Part shown: positions 35,287 to 45,751 of the stretch, in pieces | Position numbering within the stretch: the first letter of the stretch is position 1 | Layout of the letters: each line of letters opens with the position of its first letter | Origin: Isoetes taiwanensis | Taxonomy: Eukaryota; Streptophyta; Lycopodiopsida; Isoetales; Isoetaceae | Reading direction: 5' to 3' | Assembly (NCBI GenBank): GCA_021234155.1 | Contig: JAJEKV010000065.1 | Coordinates: forward strand, 5,288,807 to 5,352,806 | Length of the DNA: 64,000 nt | Made by a program: the position numbers and the translations under genes | Notes under the pieces: generated by a model | The model's input: only the letters and a program-made list of their open reading frames with translations | Told to the model about the DNA's origin: nothing | The model's database searches: none

Positions 35287-35358
35287 AACTCCATGGCCCA
35301 ATGGATAAGGCGTCAGTCTAGAAAACTAGAGATTCCAAGTTCAACCTCTGGTGAAGTT
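35287..35358 (+). pseudogene. tRNA-Arg-like unit
   Basis: 72 nt with acceptor arms AACTCCA/TGAAGTT (one mismatch), TGGCCCAATGGATAAGG and the segment ACTAGAGATTCC typical of tRNA-Arg(ACG). The anticodon position reads AGA instead of ACG. Confidence 0.45.
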
Positions 35359-35534
35359 GCCTACAATGCTAAGCGCATGCATTTGAAAATACATCTCAAG
35401 CAGCTAATATTTGACTTGGACTTCATTGTCCAATGCATAAGGTGTTCATCTTAGCCATGAGCCTTAGAACTACTATGATCTTTTTACTCCATAGTCCAAT
35501 GGATAAATATCTTCCTCAACTACTATAAGCCTTC

Positions 35535-35606
35535 GACTTCATGGCCCAACTGATAAGGCACTAGTCTACAAAACCGAAGATTCTAGGTTCAACCCTTTGT
35601 GAAGTT
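35535..35606 (+). pseudogene. tRNA-Arg-like unit
   Basis: 72 nt with GACTTCA/TGAAGTT arms, TGGCCCAACTGATAAGG and GGTTCAACCC. The anticodon loop reads CTACAAA, so the ACG anticodon is mutated. Confidence 0.45.
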
Positions 35607-35789
35607 GCCTACAATGCTAAGCGCCGCGTATTTTTAAAATCGTCTTGTGCAACTATTATTTGACTTGGGCTTCATCATCTAATGGATAAGGTGTTCATCT
35701 TGGCCAAGCCTTTGAACTAATATGAACTTTTACTTCACGATCCAATGGATAAGGCGCCCGACCTTTGAAAAACAATCAAATTAGGGCAT

Positions 35790-36185
35790 CGGCTCTACCA
35801 TATTGAAGTCCCCTAACAACGACAACCACCTTGACACGCAACCCACCAAGGGCTGCAACTTATTAGGATTGTGGCCCATAAAGCACCCCCGAGAATGCTA
35901 ATTAGGGGCATAAACATTAACAATCCCCACTCTTGCCCTCCCTCCACCCCTTAATTATTGCCCACCAGAACCAAACCATGCTGCTGCAGAGTATGTGACT
36001 GTATATCCATCCTCCAAGCAATAAGAGTACCCCACTAGTCCCGGAAGAAGAAGCAATAGAGACAAAGCGCCTACCAACCATATTCATGAGCACGGACATA
36101 GCACCTGTGACACTTATGCTCCTTAATGCAAACAATATCGGGGCCTTAGCGCGCCGAAGTGCCAAAGAAACACGGGCCCTCTTAC
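35790..36185 (-). pseudogene. LINE endonuclease fragment
   Basis: Minus-strand frames carry GPDIVCIKEHKCHRCY (about 36,090-36,150), GTLIAWRMDIQSHTLQQHG (about 35,970-36,025) and GDFNMVE (35,793-35,813). These are in the order of the apurinic-like endonuclease domain of plant LINE ORF2. Stops and slips break it. No reverse transcriptase follows on its 3' side, where the tRNA-like array lies, so it is a truncated fragment. Confidence 0.65.
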
Positions 36186-36339
36186 TACTAGAGGACCGCA
36201 CCCCCCGCACACTAACAAAAAATCTTGTACAAGGGATGCAAAATTTTCGACAACAAGAGTCCTTATGGGAGGGGGTTTTCTACAAGAAAAAGTGTATACA
36301 TGGGGTGTTTCTTCTGACCATATGCACGTAGATGACATA

Positions 36340-37868
36340 TCCTATATAGCTTAAGCGCATCCCCTGGGCTTTGACCCTTGCCCTAATTTACCAGAATCTC
36401 TGATTTACAGAAGGACTATTAAATTTCTTAGGCACGAGATTGACGCATGACCAATGGACAAAAAAATTGAGATGCTAAAATCAAGGAGAGATTGATGGTC
36501 GATGATACAAGTCTAGGTGAAGCATATGTCCAAGTCAACTTGTTATATGTAGTTGTTCTATTTGCAGTCTCCATCATTTGTGTTTTGGGAGCATTCGCAG
36601 CAATAGCCTCTGCAGTCTTATTTTCATCTCTCAAATATAGAGGTAATATATTTGGCACAACCTTACATTATTTCTAACTCTATATTCAATGAACTTTGGT
36701 AAAAGGTTGCATGCATATACGAATTTGAATTCTTTCAACAAAAATAGCACCATTCCTACAAATTCGTAATCCTCAATATAAAGGGCTAACATTCTCAAAT
36801 TACAGTCCCTAAGTGATGTATTTCAATGCAGGAAACAATTTTCATTACTATGGTTCTTTAAAAAAAAAAAAAAAAAAATATTGGAGGTAAGAGGTGTTTT
36901 TTCCATTAATTAATAAAAGTCATACATAGATATTCTTGATGAGATTGTAATTCTCAAAGTCCCATCCTAACAATGAGAGAAAAAAAATATATAATAAAAT
37001 AGCGGTATGTAGTTATTTGAATAGAGCAAACAAAATATTTCCCGGTGAGAGATAATAAATGTCCCACACCCTATTAATGCGGGAGGTAATGTAATGTGGC
37101 GGATAAGCGACATGTCATTATCGGCGGTGAATCACCAAGGAAAACGCAAGGACAAAATTCTTTCAAGTACTTGAGCAAAATGTCGGACAGGAGGAGGATT
37201 AACTATTGAGCAATTGCAAATGTGAAATGGGAGTACAATTAAAAGCAAGGCTAATGAAAAGTGGTAGAAGATGGCGGTGAGAGGATGAGGAATGCATGAT
37301 TTGGTTGAATATGGCATTGTAGACCCAATAAAAGCCCTTATGGTTTCAAAATTTGTTGAACTTCGATCCATTTTCTATGGCGGTGGTGGATATCTTCCTT
37401 ACTCATCAAAAGCATTAGTGTACCATATAGGTGCACTTGACATCTTGTGTGAGTAGTACAATTCCCTGTACCTACTCAGCTGCCTATCTGTCAATGAGTA
37501 ATGGTACATGAACAGAAAATTGTACAAACAGTAGACCTGTACTACCTCCCTGCAGTAAATTCTGGCCCATGATGACTCATTACTATTTTTCCTCACATTG
37601 TAGAGCATAATCTCATCGGATGTTGCATTTGGCCACGGTGGTGAAGATCAGTACACACAGTGGGTGGTAATATAACAAAGCTTCTTCATATGTGAGCATA
37701 GTATCAAACTTGCTTTTGCCTTCCCCTTTCAGAAACTCCAGATACTCTAGTAGAATCCATCAGAAAATGGAACATTAGAATTAATGACATGGAGATTGGA
37801 AGTGAAGAAATTGAGAAAACCAGAAAAGTTACCAATAGAGTCCCATTTCTGTCATAATTGTCTCCATT
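36340..37868. other. Noncoding stretch with an A19 run
   Basis: Contains an A19 homopolymer at 36,860-36,878, possibly the tail of a plus-strand retroposed sequence. A short open frame at 36,492-36,677 includes one hydrophobic segment (YVVVLFAVSIICVLGAFAA), but I recognise no family. The part next to 37,868 is probably the 3' end of the L1 element that follows. Confidence 0.4.
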
Positions 37869-40800
37869 TTATTTTTGCTTGATCACATAACTTTCCAAAT
37901 CTAGCTGAAAGTTCATTTTAATCCAGAAGACAGAAACATTTTTCTTGCCATGTACTATCCTATTCCTAGCCTTCCAGATACTCCAGAGGGCCGTGAAGAC
38001 AATTGTATTAAGAAAAGCATCATTGTTTTGAATTTGCTTGAGCAGTTGACCATGATGTCTGTCAGGGAAATGATCACTAAATTTACAATAAAACCAGGAC
38101 CAGAAATTTGCAATCTTAGGACACTGAAAGATATGTTGCAATGATTCATTATAAGAGCAATTTGAATGGCAAGATGGATTCACAGTAGGAATTCTCTGAG
38201 AAATGGAGACCAGGTTAGGCAGGCTTTTCTGTGCAATCAACCAAATAAAGTAATTCACCTTAGGGGGACAGTAAGAGCACCAGATATTTCTATAAAGAGT
38301 TTTGCAATCATCATCTGAAATGGACCACTTGATCTTAGCCTTGGCAGAATTTTCTCTGTAGTTAAGGATAGCATAAACGACATTGACTTTATATTTATTC
38401 TGGCCATTAATTTTAAGAATAGCTCGACACTCATTACTAGTCAGGTTGTTGGCATGAGATAAAATATTTTTGAAGAATAGGTACAATGCCTTGTCACTGG
38501 AGGTACCATTAATAATCCTTCTAAGAGTGGTCCAGGAGATAATATGATCATTTCTATACAAATCCTTAATATGCCACTTTCTGTAGATCTTAGGGTGTTT
38601 CAAAGCAGGAGGATTTTCAGCACAGTCTTTGAAAGGGGGAGACCAGAATAGGGAGGAGTTCATATGCAGATCATTGATGTCAGATATGTCCAAACAACCC
38701 TGCACCATATTCCAAGCCTTGATCATGTTATGCATTAGGGGAGGTGTGTTTACGGGATGCGAGAGAATTGATGGCTGATTCGGGTAAACAATGCTTCTGA
38801 GATGGATGACCATCTAGATAAGACCTTTCAATCCAATATTTAATAAAATTAGATGCCATTGAGTTGCGGGACGAGGAGTTCTCCATATAAATTTACACCC
38901 GGGGCACAAGCTTGCGGATAGAGATTTTACTGACCCTAAACCACCATTTGACTTGGACCTAGTGGCGGATATCGGTTAATGAGTGAGAACCTCCCCAAAT
39001 GAAGTTTGGGATAGTTTTCTCCAACTCATTGTAAATTGTTTTAGGGGCAACAAGAGATGAGGAGAAGTAAATGTGAGATGCACCTAGGACCGAGTTTGCT
39101 ATTAGGTTCTCGACCCATAGATAATGAATTTACGAAAAGAATTTAGCTTTCTCTTGATCTTTTGAATAATTGGATCCCAAAGCCCCTTAATGTTAGGATA
39201 TAGGGATAAGGGCATCCCAAGCAGCTTAGAAGCTTGTAAAATATTTAAGACCTTGATGCCACAGATGGAAGTCTCAGAAGAGTCCCCTACAATAACACTT
39301 TTTTCTATATTTAAATAAATACGAAGCGGTGAAAAAAGATCAATAATATTTAAGAACTTGGCAATATTATGAGGATTGGAGTCGAGGAAAAGCGGAGGTG
39401 TCATCGCATCTTGAGATAAAATAAAGAGAACCTTTATTATCGGGGAAGATTTAAGCCTTGCAAGTTGCCATTATTTTGATGAAAATCCACAGCCTTGGTG
39501 AGCATTTCAGCAACAACCAGGAAAAGGTATGGGGCTAGAGGACATCCCTGTCTAACCCCTCGAGCCAATTGGAAAAAATTGGAAGGAGAGCCATTTACCA
39601 AGACAGCAGAATTTGCCATTGAGTTTAAGCCAAGAATCAAGGAAATAATCTTGGAGTTGAAGCCAATTTTCTCTAAAGCTGACAGAATCAAAGGCTCTTT
39701 TAAAGTCTAGCTTTAAGAGCACACAATTTTGAGCAGAATACCTATTCCAATGCAACCCCTCCATGGCTACAATGTAATTATCCAAAATAAATCTGTTGGG
39801 CAAGAAAGCAGACTGCTTGATATTGATTTGTTCCTGAAGAAAATGCTTGATCCTGTTGGCAATTAGCTTGGCACAAATCTTATAAGAGGAATTGGTCAGA
39901 GAGATTGGCCTCCAATCAGGAAAAGTTAAAGGCCTATCTACCTTAGGAATAAGGGTAATGAAACCTGCAGAGATAGAGGAGTGAAGATGCTCAGATCTCC
40001 AAAAGCCATGAACCATCTTAGTGATATCATCTTTGAGAATATCCCAGAATTGCAAATAGAATTCTGGAGGTATCCCATCTAGTCCAGGTGATTTCCCTTT
40101 GCTGAAACTCATGATTACCTTGTAGATTTCTTGCTCAGAGGGGACTGAGGCAATCGAGTCATCCATCAGGCTAACAGAATTTGGATTGATTTGGTCTATC
40201 AGGGAAATAAAATCATCTCTTTTTGAGGTCGAGTTAATCATGTTATTAGCACAATTACTAAAAAGAGAAGCATATTTCTCCTGGAAAAAGAACTTGATGT
40301 CTTTGGGGCTATCAATAGTAGAGCCATTATCAGAAGAAACATGAATGATGGAATTATTGAGAAGCCTATTTCTAGCAGCTCTGTAGAAAAATTTTGAGCT
40401 TCCCAGATCCATTTCTTTATTGAATTTGATTTTACATTTAATTGCATAGCTCTTGGCCTCCATTTCCTCAATTGATTTAATTTTCTTTTCCAGAACTTCT
40501 TCCCCAATTTGAAGGTTAATGTCATAGGGATGGGAGTGCAAGAGAGCTCTGATATTTCTCATTTATTCAAGATAGCAATCTTTCTGCCTGTGTTTCTCTT
40601 TGAATATTGCTTGAGACCAGTTTTTGATCCATGATTTGACCTGCTTAATCTTGGAGTAGAATACTTTCATAGATTGGTGACCATTGGGATAAATATTTGC
40701 ATTCAACTGCCTTTTGAGAAAGGTAGAAAATTTTGAACTCTTGACAGAACTTTTCATTTTGCAGGAGGGAGCAGTTAAACTTGAAGGGAATATTACCCTC

Positions 40801-41530
40801 TCTTGGAAGATTCAGAAGATGCTTAGTATGGAGGAATTGAGGCTGATGGTCAGAGATAGATATGGATTCATCACTGACCACATAACAATTATCCCAGAAA
40901 GAGTTGGATGAATTGGAGACATAGAACCTGTCAAGGGCACAGAAGACTCTACTTGAGTTTTTTTGCTTATTTGACCAAGTGTAGATAGCAGTCGAGGAGG
41001 GAACATGAATCAGATTAGAGTCAGAGACCATGGAATCCCAGTTTGCTCTCTCAGTGACAGTCATATTTATTCTGTTGCCCAGCTTCATATCCCAATTAGG
41101 GGTATTATTAAAATCCCCAGCTACAATCCAATCAATAGCAGGTTGGGAAGAAATCCAATGATTAATTTCTGGCCATAATAATTCTCTCTCCTTGGGACAT
41201 GTTGGAGCATAAATATTGAGAACACCAAAGCTGGAGTTGTTAATAGTAAAAACTACAGCCTGCCAACATTTACTAGGGCTGTTATAGAAAGAGGCTTGAG
41301 ACAAGGACTTCCAAATCATAATAATCCCCCCACACGTGCCAGTGGACTCAATCCAAATAGATGAGGAACCTGGAAAGATCCAATCAGCCAAACTAGAGCT
41401 CTCAAATTTAGGGAGCTTGGTTTCTTGAAGAAGGATAAGGTCGACCTTATCTTTGTCTAAGCTGAGAGATCACTCTTCTTCTCTTGATGGGGCCTTTAAT
41501 CCCCCTGACATTCCATGTTATTATCTTCAT
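37869..41530 (-). pseudogene. L1 ORF2: endonuclease, reverse transcriptase, zf-RVT-like domain
   Basis: Starts at the ATG at 41,530 with MKIITWNVRGIKGPI. Endonuclease motifs follow: LQETKL, VAGDFNNTPNWDM, ALDRFYVS, SDHQPQ (to 40,645). The RT has SPGLDGIPPEFY, LTNSSYKICAKLIANRI, QSAFLPNRFILDN, LKLDFKRAFDSVS and GVRQGCPLAPYLF (40,562-39,437). The A-D-D catalytic box near 39,405-39,420 is out of frame by one base. The C-terminal part (38,813-37,869) has the zf-RVT pattern: NIWCSYCPPKVNYFIWLIA, CSYNESLQHIFQCP and LWSIWKARNRIVHGKK. Total span 3.66 kb, normal for a plant L1 ORF2. Confidence 0.88.
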
Positions 41531-41599
41531 GAGAATGAGAAGACAGAAACAATGGATGAGGAAGTTATCTATTTCTCTTATTCTTTTTACTCCTAGTGT

Positions 41600-43935
41600 T
41601 GCCGGTGAGGAGTTTTATGAATATAGGAGGAAATATCGGACTTGGCATGGTTCCTTTTCATTTTGACTTGGATTTATTTTTAGCACTTTTAGTCGGGGAA
41701 TTATCACGCTAAGAAGGATTCCCTTACCGATTTTCTTTATCAACATCCAAGTTCATTATCGAGAACAACCACCGGTATGAATTCAAATAGGTATGAAGGT
41801 TTATCATTAATAACATCAAATTAGAGCTATCGAGGAGAGAGGAACTTGCCTTTTGCTTATATCTTCATTGTTGCGGTTTGATGGAGTACTCAAGACTTGG
41901 GGCCATATCCACACTGCTGCGATTATCTTGTTCAGCCCACGACAACAAATCCGCTCTGGAGTCTCGACCACAACATGTATCTCATTGTCTTTGTCATTAG
42001 TCTCAGACTTGCCAAGTGCTCGGTATGTGTTGGACCAGCTACCAAATCGGCTTGCGGGGAGGCGGTTGCTTTCGGCAATTTCCTTGGAGGCCGGGAAGCC
42101 CGACTATTGGGATTTGTGGTCAAGGTATTCAAGTCAATTAAAGGATCATGATTGTTTGGATGGAGAGGTGAGAAATTACGTGGGAGTGGAGGGGATGTCT
42201 ATGGTGTGAAGGCTTGAGTTATTGCTCATCGATAGAAATCCAACTCTTGATCTACATTTAAACTAGCAAGTACACGAAATTGGTTGGGCAAATCGATTTT
42301 GTCCATCATTTTGTCAATGTTGTCAATAGCATCCTCTTGAACACGATTTGTTGGGAGAGTTAATGAATCCAATTCATTAGCATTCTCTTCTTGATTTGCC
42401 GATGTAGAAGGAGTGAATTGAAAGGCACGAAGATGTCATTTGGATTGTTTGTGGGAGCTGTATCCATGGTATTAGAATGTTTTTTAGAAAGCTTTCCCAA
42501 ATGAGGATTATTTGTTGAAGTAGATAGCTTTGGCTCAAAATGTTTGCCATTTCGAATTTTACGCAAGATTACTTTATCACAAATTTTCAAGCCCTTTAAG
42601 ATGGCTGAATCTTTGAGAGGTATGACTTTTAATAGTTAATGGAACACTCTTATCTTTTGAGTGACCAAATTGGTCGGGTTGATCTCACATTCTTTGGAGC
42701 ATGGAGTTCTCTTTGGTTCGACCATGACTTGATTTAACAAGACATGGAGTTTCTCTGTTTGCACATCATTTTGTTGAAGTGGTGCTTTACCCTTGTCTTT
42801 ATCCTTATATGCGGCATTTTCATGATTCAAAAGGACTCTCACCCACGAATCCACGAGTTCCTTTGGAAAATTGAAGACCCTTCTTGGTGTTAAATAGGTG
42901 ATGGGGGTCTTCTCATTTGTTGATGTTTTATTCTCTTGATGCGCCATTTTACCTGTTCCCTTTGAAATTTTTGACTTTGGTCTTTATCTTGATAAGTCAA
43001 ACAAGAGTTTATGCCACGTGGCCGAGCTTCTACGGATCATGTTTTTCATTAACCCTTGGTTCATGACCATTGTTGAAAGTAGGAGCACAAAAAGTTGATC
43101 TTGCACTACTACGCCCCAAAATCTGCTTCCTTTTGTTGGTGATGTCAGTACCAATAATGCCTCTTCAAACAAATTGCAGCGGTGAGGAGGTAATCGACCA
43201 TCTCAAAGGAGAGAGGTGGATTGGCCAAAGGCATCGAATAAGGAATGGATGTAGGGATGGCCTTGGAAAGGTCTAATTGGATAAATGATCTTGGGGATCT
43301 TGAGGGAGAAAATTCAGTACAAATATAGTGACCAATAGAATTAAATAGGAGTTTGAGGCACTCATCAGTCCAATAAATTGGATTTAAGCCTTGCGAGTTG
43401 TGGAGGCTACACACTGATTATCTATACCCTCGGAATTGAGTTTAGGATCCCATTTAAGAAAGGAGAGTTGATATGAATCATAACTCACGGGAACCAAGCT
43501 TGAGGAGATAATTTGCTTGGTCCTCACGGTTGCCACATTCTACCATGATATAGGGATAAGAAAGCCAGTACAGAATGACCAGAGTTTGTCTAACTGAATG
43601 CCAGACCTAGAAACCTTGATAAGAATAGCAGTGTCTCTGAGGGAAGCAATTTTAGAATGACAGAAGGTAGATCAAGAGAAATACCATGGTAGATCTTTTG
43701 CTTGCTCCCTTCAATTGGACGAAGTTCCTTCAAAGGCAGCATCATAGTGGTGCCCCAGCAAGATCTCAGCATTAGGTTTCGGGACCCCATAAGGTAAAGG
43801 AACTTGGGTATCTGGATCAAGAGCAGGAACTCGGCCCCACATATCAGGATCTTTTGAGAAATTATCCCAGACAGGGGTTTTGAAAGTTTTAGGATCCATA
43901 ACGATTATGATGCGCAAGGTTAGCGAAATTACCAA
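41600..43935 (-). pseudogene. L1 ORF1, fragmented
   Basis: Minus-strand pieces include DPDTQVPLPYGVPKPNAE (43,711-43,935), FLKWDPKLNSEGIDNQCVAS, LNPIYW-ECLKLLFNSIGHY (43,145-43,450) and FNFPKELVDSWVRVLLNHEN (42,636-42,947). The W-x-L-x-I-G-like segment resembles the DUF4283 region of plant L1 ORF1 proteins. A second copy of this block lies at 53,045-53,440. No zinc knuckle could be confirmed. Confidence 0.6.
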
Positions 43936-43940
43936 AGAGA

Positions 43941-44716
43941 ATAATGTCTTCTGGATTTTTATGGAAGGAGCTTAACTTTTTGAGAACCACAGTTCGATCT
44001 CCAGGCGACAAAGCAGAGAACGAGTGAACCAAAGGCAGAAATTTAGGGCCCAATTTCACACTACCTATCTACACTGAAGAAATTGCCGACTCTGTTTGTT
44101 GAAAATGCAACATATATTGAAATTATTATGCGTTAAAATCTATAAATGATAATTTTTGCCGGATGGGCAAGCAATTCTCAAAGACTTCAGATCGCCTTTT
44201 TTGATCCATCCATCCCCATGATGTACATTAAAACTATAAAAAACCTCATGGTGGCTGTCATATCAGTTTGATGTGATCTAGACCGTTGGATCTATTTGGT
44301 CCATAACCGAAGCAGCTTCGATTTACACAGATTCTAGACATCATCAAGTTCCATCTTGAGCGAACTTACAATCTTATTGAGAGACACACATATTCTAGAA
44401 ACTAACCAACCCTAAACTATAGGGGGCAAATGCAGGTTGGGATATCTAGGCTTCCAGGTTTTGTTAGCAGAATCGACATCATTTAGTTTAAATTTGGGCA
44501 TAATGTAGAAACCTGTACATCTCATTCCAACACAATCATTACCGCTGGAGTTACTCTCTCGCCTAACCATAACCTAATTGAAAACTCTTAACCTGGGCCC
44601 TCCAATATGGAGGAGCGATCTAGACCGTCAAATTGACATTTAGACACATGACGTACACTAAAACTTTAAAATGTAAGAAGGTGAACATTTGGCATATTTT
44701 TGGACATGATGTTATG
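43941..44716. other. Noncoding stretch, nothing recognised
   Basis: No motif or repeat was recognised between the L1 element and the hairpin at 44,717. Confidence 0.4.
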
Positions 44717-44795
44717 TGGAATGGGATGGGGAGGGGCATTCTTGCCCAGCCCGTGACCTAAAGGGCAGCAAGAATGCCCTCCCCTTCCCATTCCA
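44717..44795. other. Near-perfect 79-nt hairpin, possible small-RNA precursor
   Basis: The arms 44,717-44,745 (begins TGGAATGGGA, ends CATTCTTGC) and 44,768-44,795 (begins GCAAGAATGCC, ends CCCATTCCA) are complementary with one mismatch and one extra G. They enclose a 22-base loop. The layout (5' arm starting GGAATGGG, 3' arm ending CCCATTCC) recalls plant miR482/2118 precursors, but the central bases of the 3' arm differ considerably from that family. It could equally be a small inverted repeat of another origin. Confidence 0.45.
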
Positions 44796-45751
44796 CTCAT
44801 CAAGGTAAGTTTTCCCTTATTCTATAGATTTTTGGCGGCTGAAGCAGAGACCCTCTTGGAGTTTGCACGAGCGAGCCCGTCTTACCTTGACGTGATGTGT
44901 TGGTTGCGGTGGTGATGCATTTCCTTGTATTGTTGATTGGGTATGAAGGTGATGAATGTTGCCAAATATACGACACAATATAGAAATGCTTATTTTACTT
45001 CGTCAAAAATCCCAAGTAAATGTTATTTTTTTAAAGAAAAAAAAAAATTAAGAACCACTCATGCAATTTGTTTTTTTTGTTTTTAGAGGACAAGTCACAA
45101 GAGGAATATCAAGGGCCAAGATTAGCATGCGAATTTGTTTTTCTTAACCTGTAATCCAAATTTGCCCTGGTTTAAATGGAAAGAGACAGAAGAAGATCGA
45201 GAATATGATAAAAAAATTTTGTTATAAATGTTCTGGATATGAATTCGTTTGGCAATAAATACACCTCACACCGAAAGGTCTTTAAAGAGCGCCGACCAAA
45301 TCGTAACCGTCCACAAAACAACACGTCTGCAATCTTAACCGTCCATTTCCCGCGTGAAAAGTAAGGCGGCGCCGTCACTGGATGGCTAATTCAGGAAACA
45401 GATGGCGGCGATTGAGATTTCGGATTTTTTTTTTTTTTTTTTTTAATTTATAATTTCATTATTTGTTTTGATTATTTTCTATTATATTTTTTTTTGGTTA
45501 TTACCTTTTGGTTTAGGAGGGAAGGATTGGCTATGGCCTTTTCTCTGCTCAAGATTCTCGTGAAACCGTTTTTGGATGATCAAAAGTCGGCCCTCCTTTC
45601 TTAGGCCTTCCAGATGTCTGATCTAATCATCCTTTTGCAGACTCTTTTAGACTGCCTCTTCGAAAGCCCGATTTACGTTTTGCCCCGTCTTTCAATCTCT
45701 TGTCCGCCGGACTTATCTTTGTTGTTGGGTTCCCCTTTTTCTTCGCTAAAA
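44796..45751. other. Upstream region of the ACR-type gene
   Basis: Contains short runs of A (about 45,034-45,049) and a T20 run (about 45,426-45,445). The sequence from about 45,370 to 45,751 is probably promoter and 5' leader of the ACT-repeat gene. No TATA box was assigned. Confidence 0.4.

Larger units (their letters stand above)
34160..35785. repeat. Inverted tandem array of tRNA-Arg-derived units
   Basis: About 21 copies of a ccaatggataagg-like core recur. The first eight (about 34,260-34,730) lie on the minus strand and the next thirteen (about 34,785-35,745) on the plus strand, with the switch near 34,745-34,780. Full units resemble plant tRNA-Arg(ACG): an A-box-like TGGCCCAATGG, a GTCTACGAA anticodon region, a GGTTCAACC B-box-like segment and closing GACTTCA/TGAAGTC acceptor arms. 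Between full units lie half-units and a common spacer (acaatgctaagcgcatgcattt; at 35,034, 35,361 and 35,610). The whole forms a large head-to-head palindrome. Confidence 0.75.
37869..43940 (-). mobile_element. Plant L1-type LINE, nearly complete but broken
   Basis: ORF1-like sequence (43,935 to about 41,600) is followed by ORF2 (41,530 to 37,869), both on the minus strand, in the arrangement of plant L1 elements. The order is nucleic-acid-binding ORF1 protein, endonuclease, reverse transcriptase, C-terminal zf-RVT-type domain. No clean poly(A) tail or target duplication was identified at the 37.8-kb end. Frameshifts throughout indicate an old copy. Confidence 0.85.

Noticed and set aside
34209-35606. 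Functional tRNA-Arg genes
   Set aside because: Anticodons are mostly mutated and anticodon stems mispair; I call them tRNA-derived pseudo-units.
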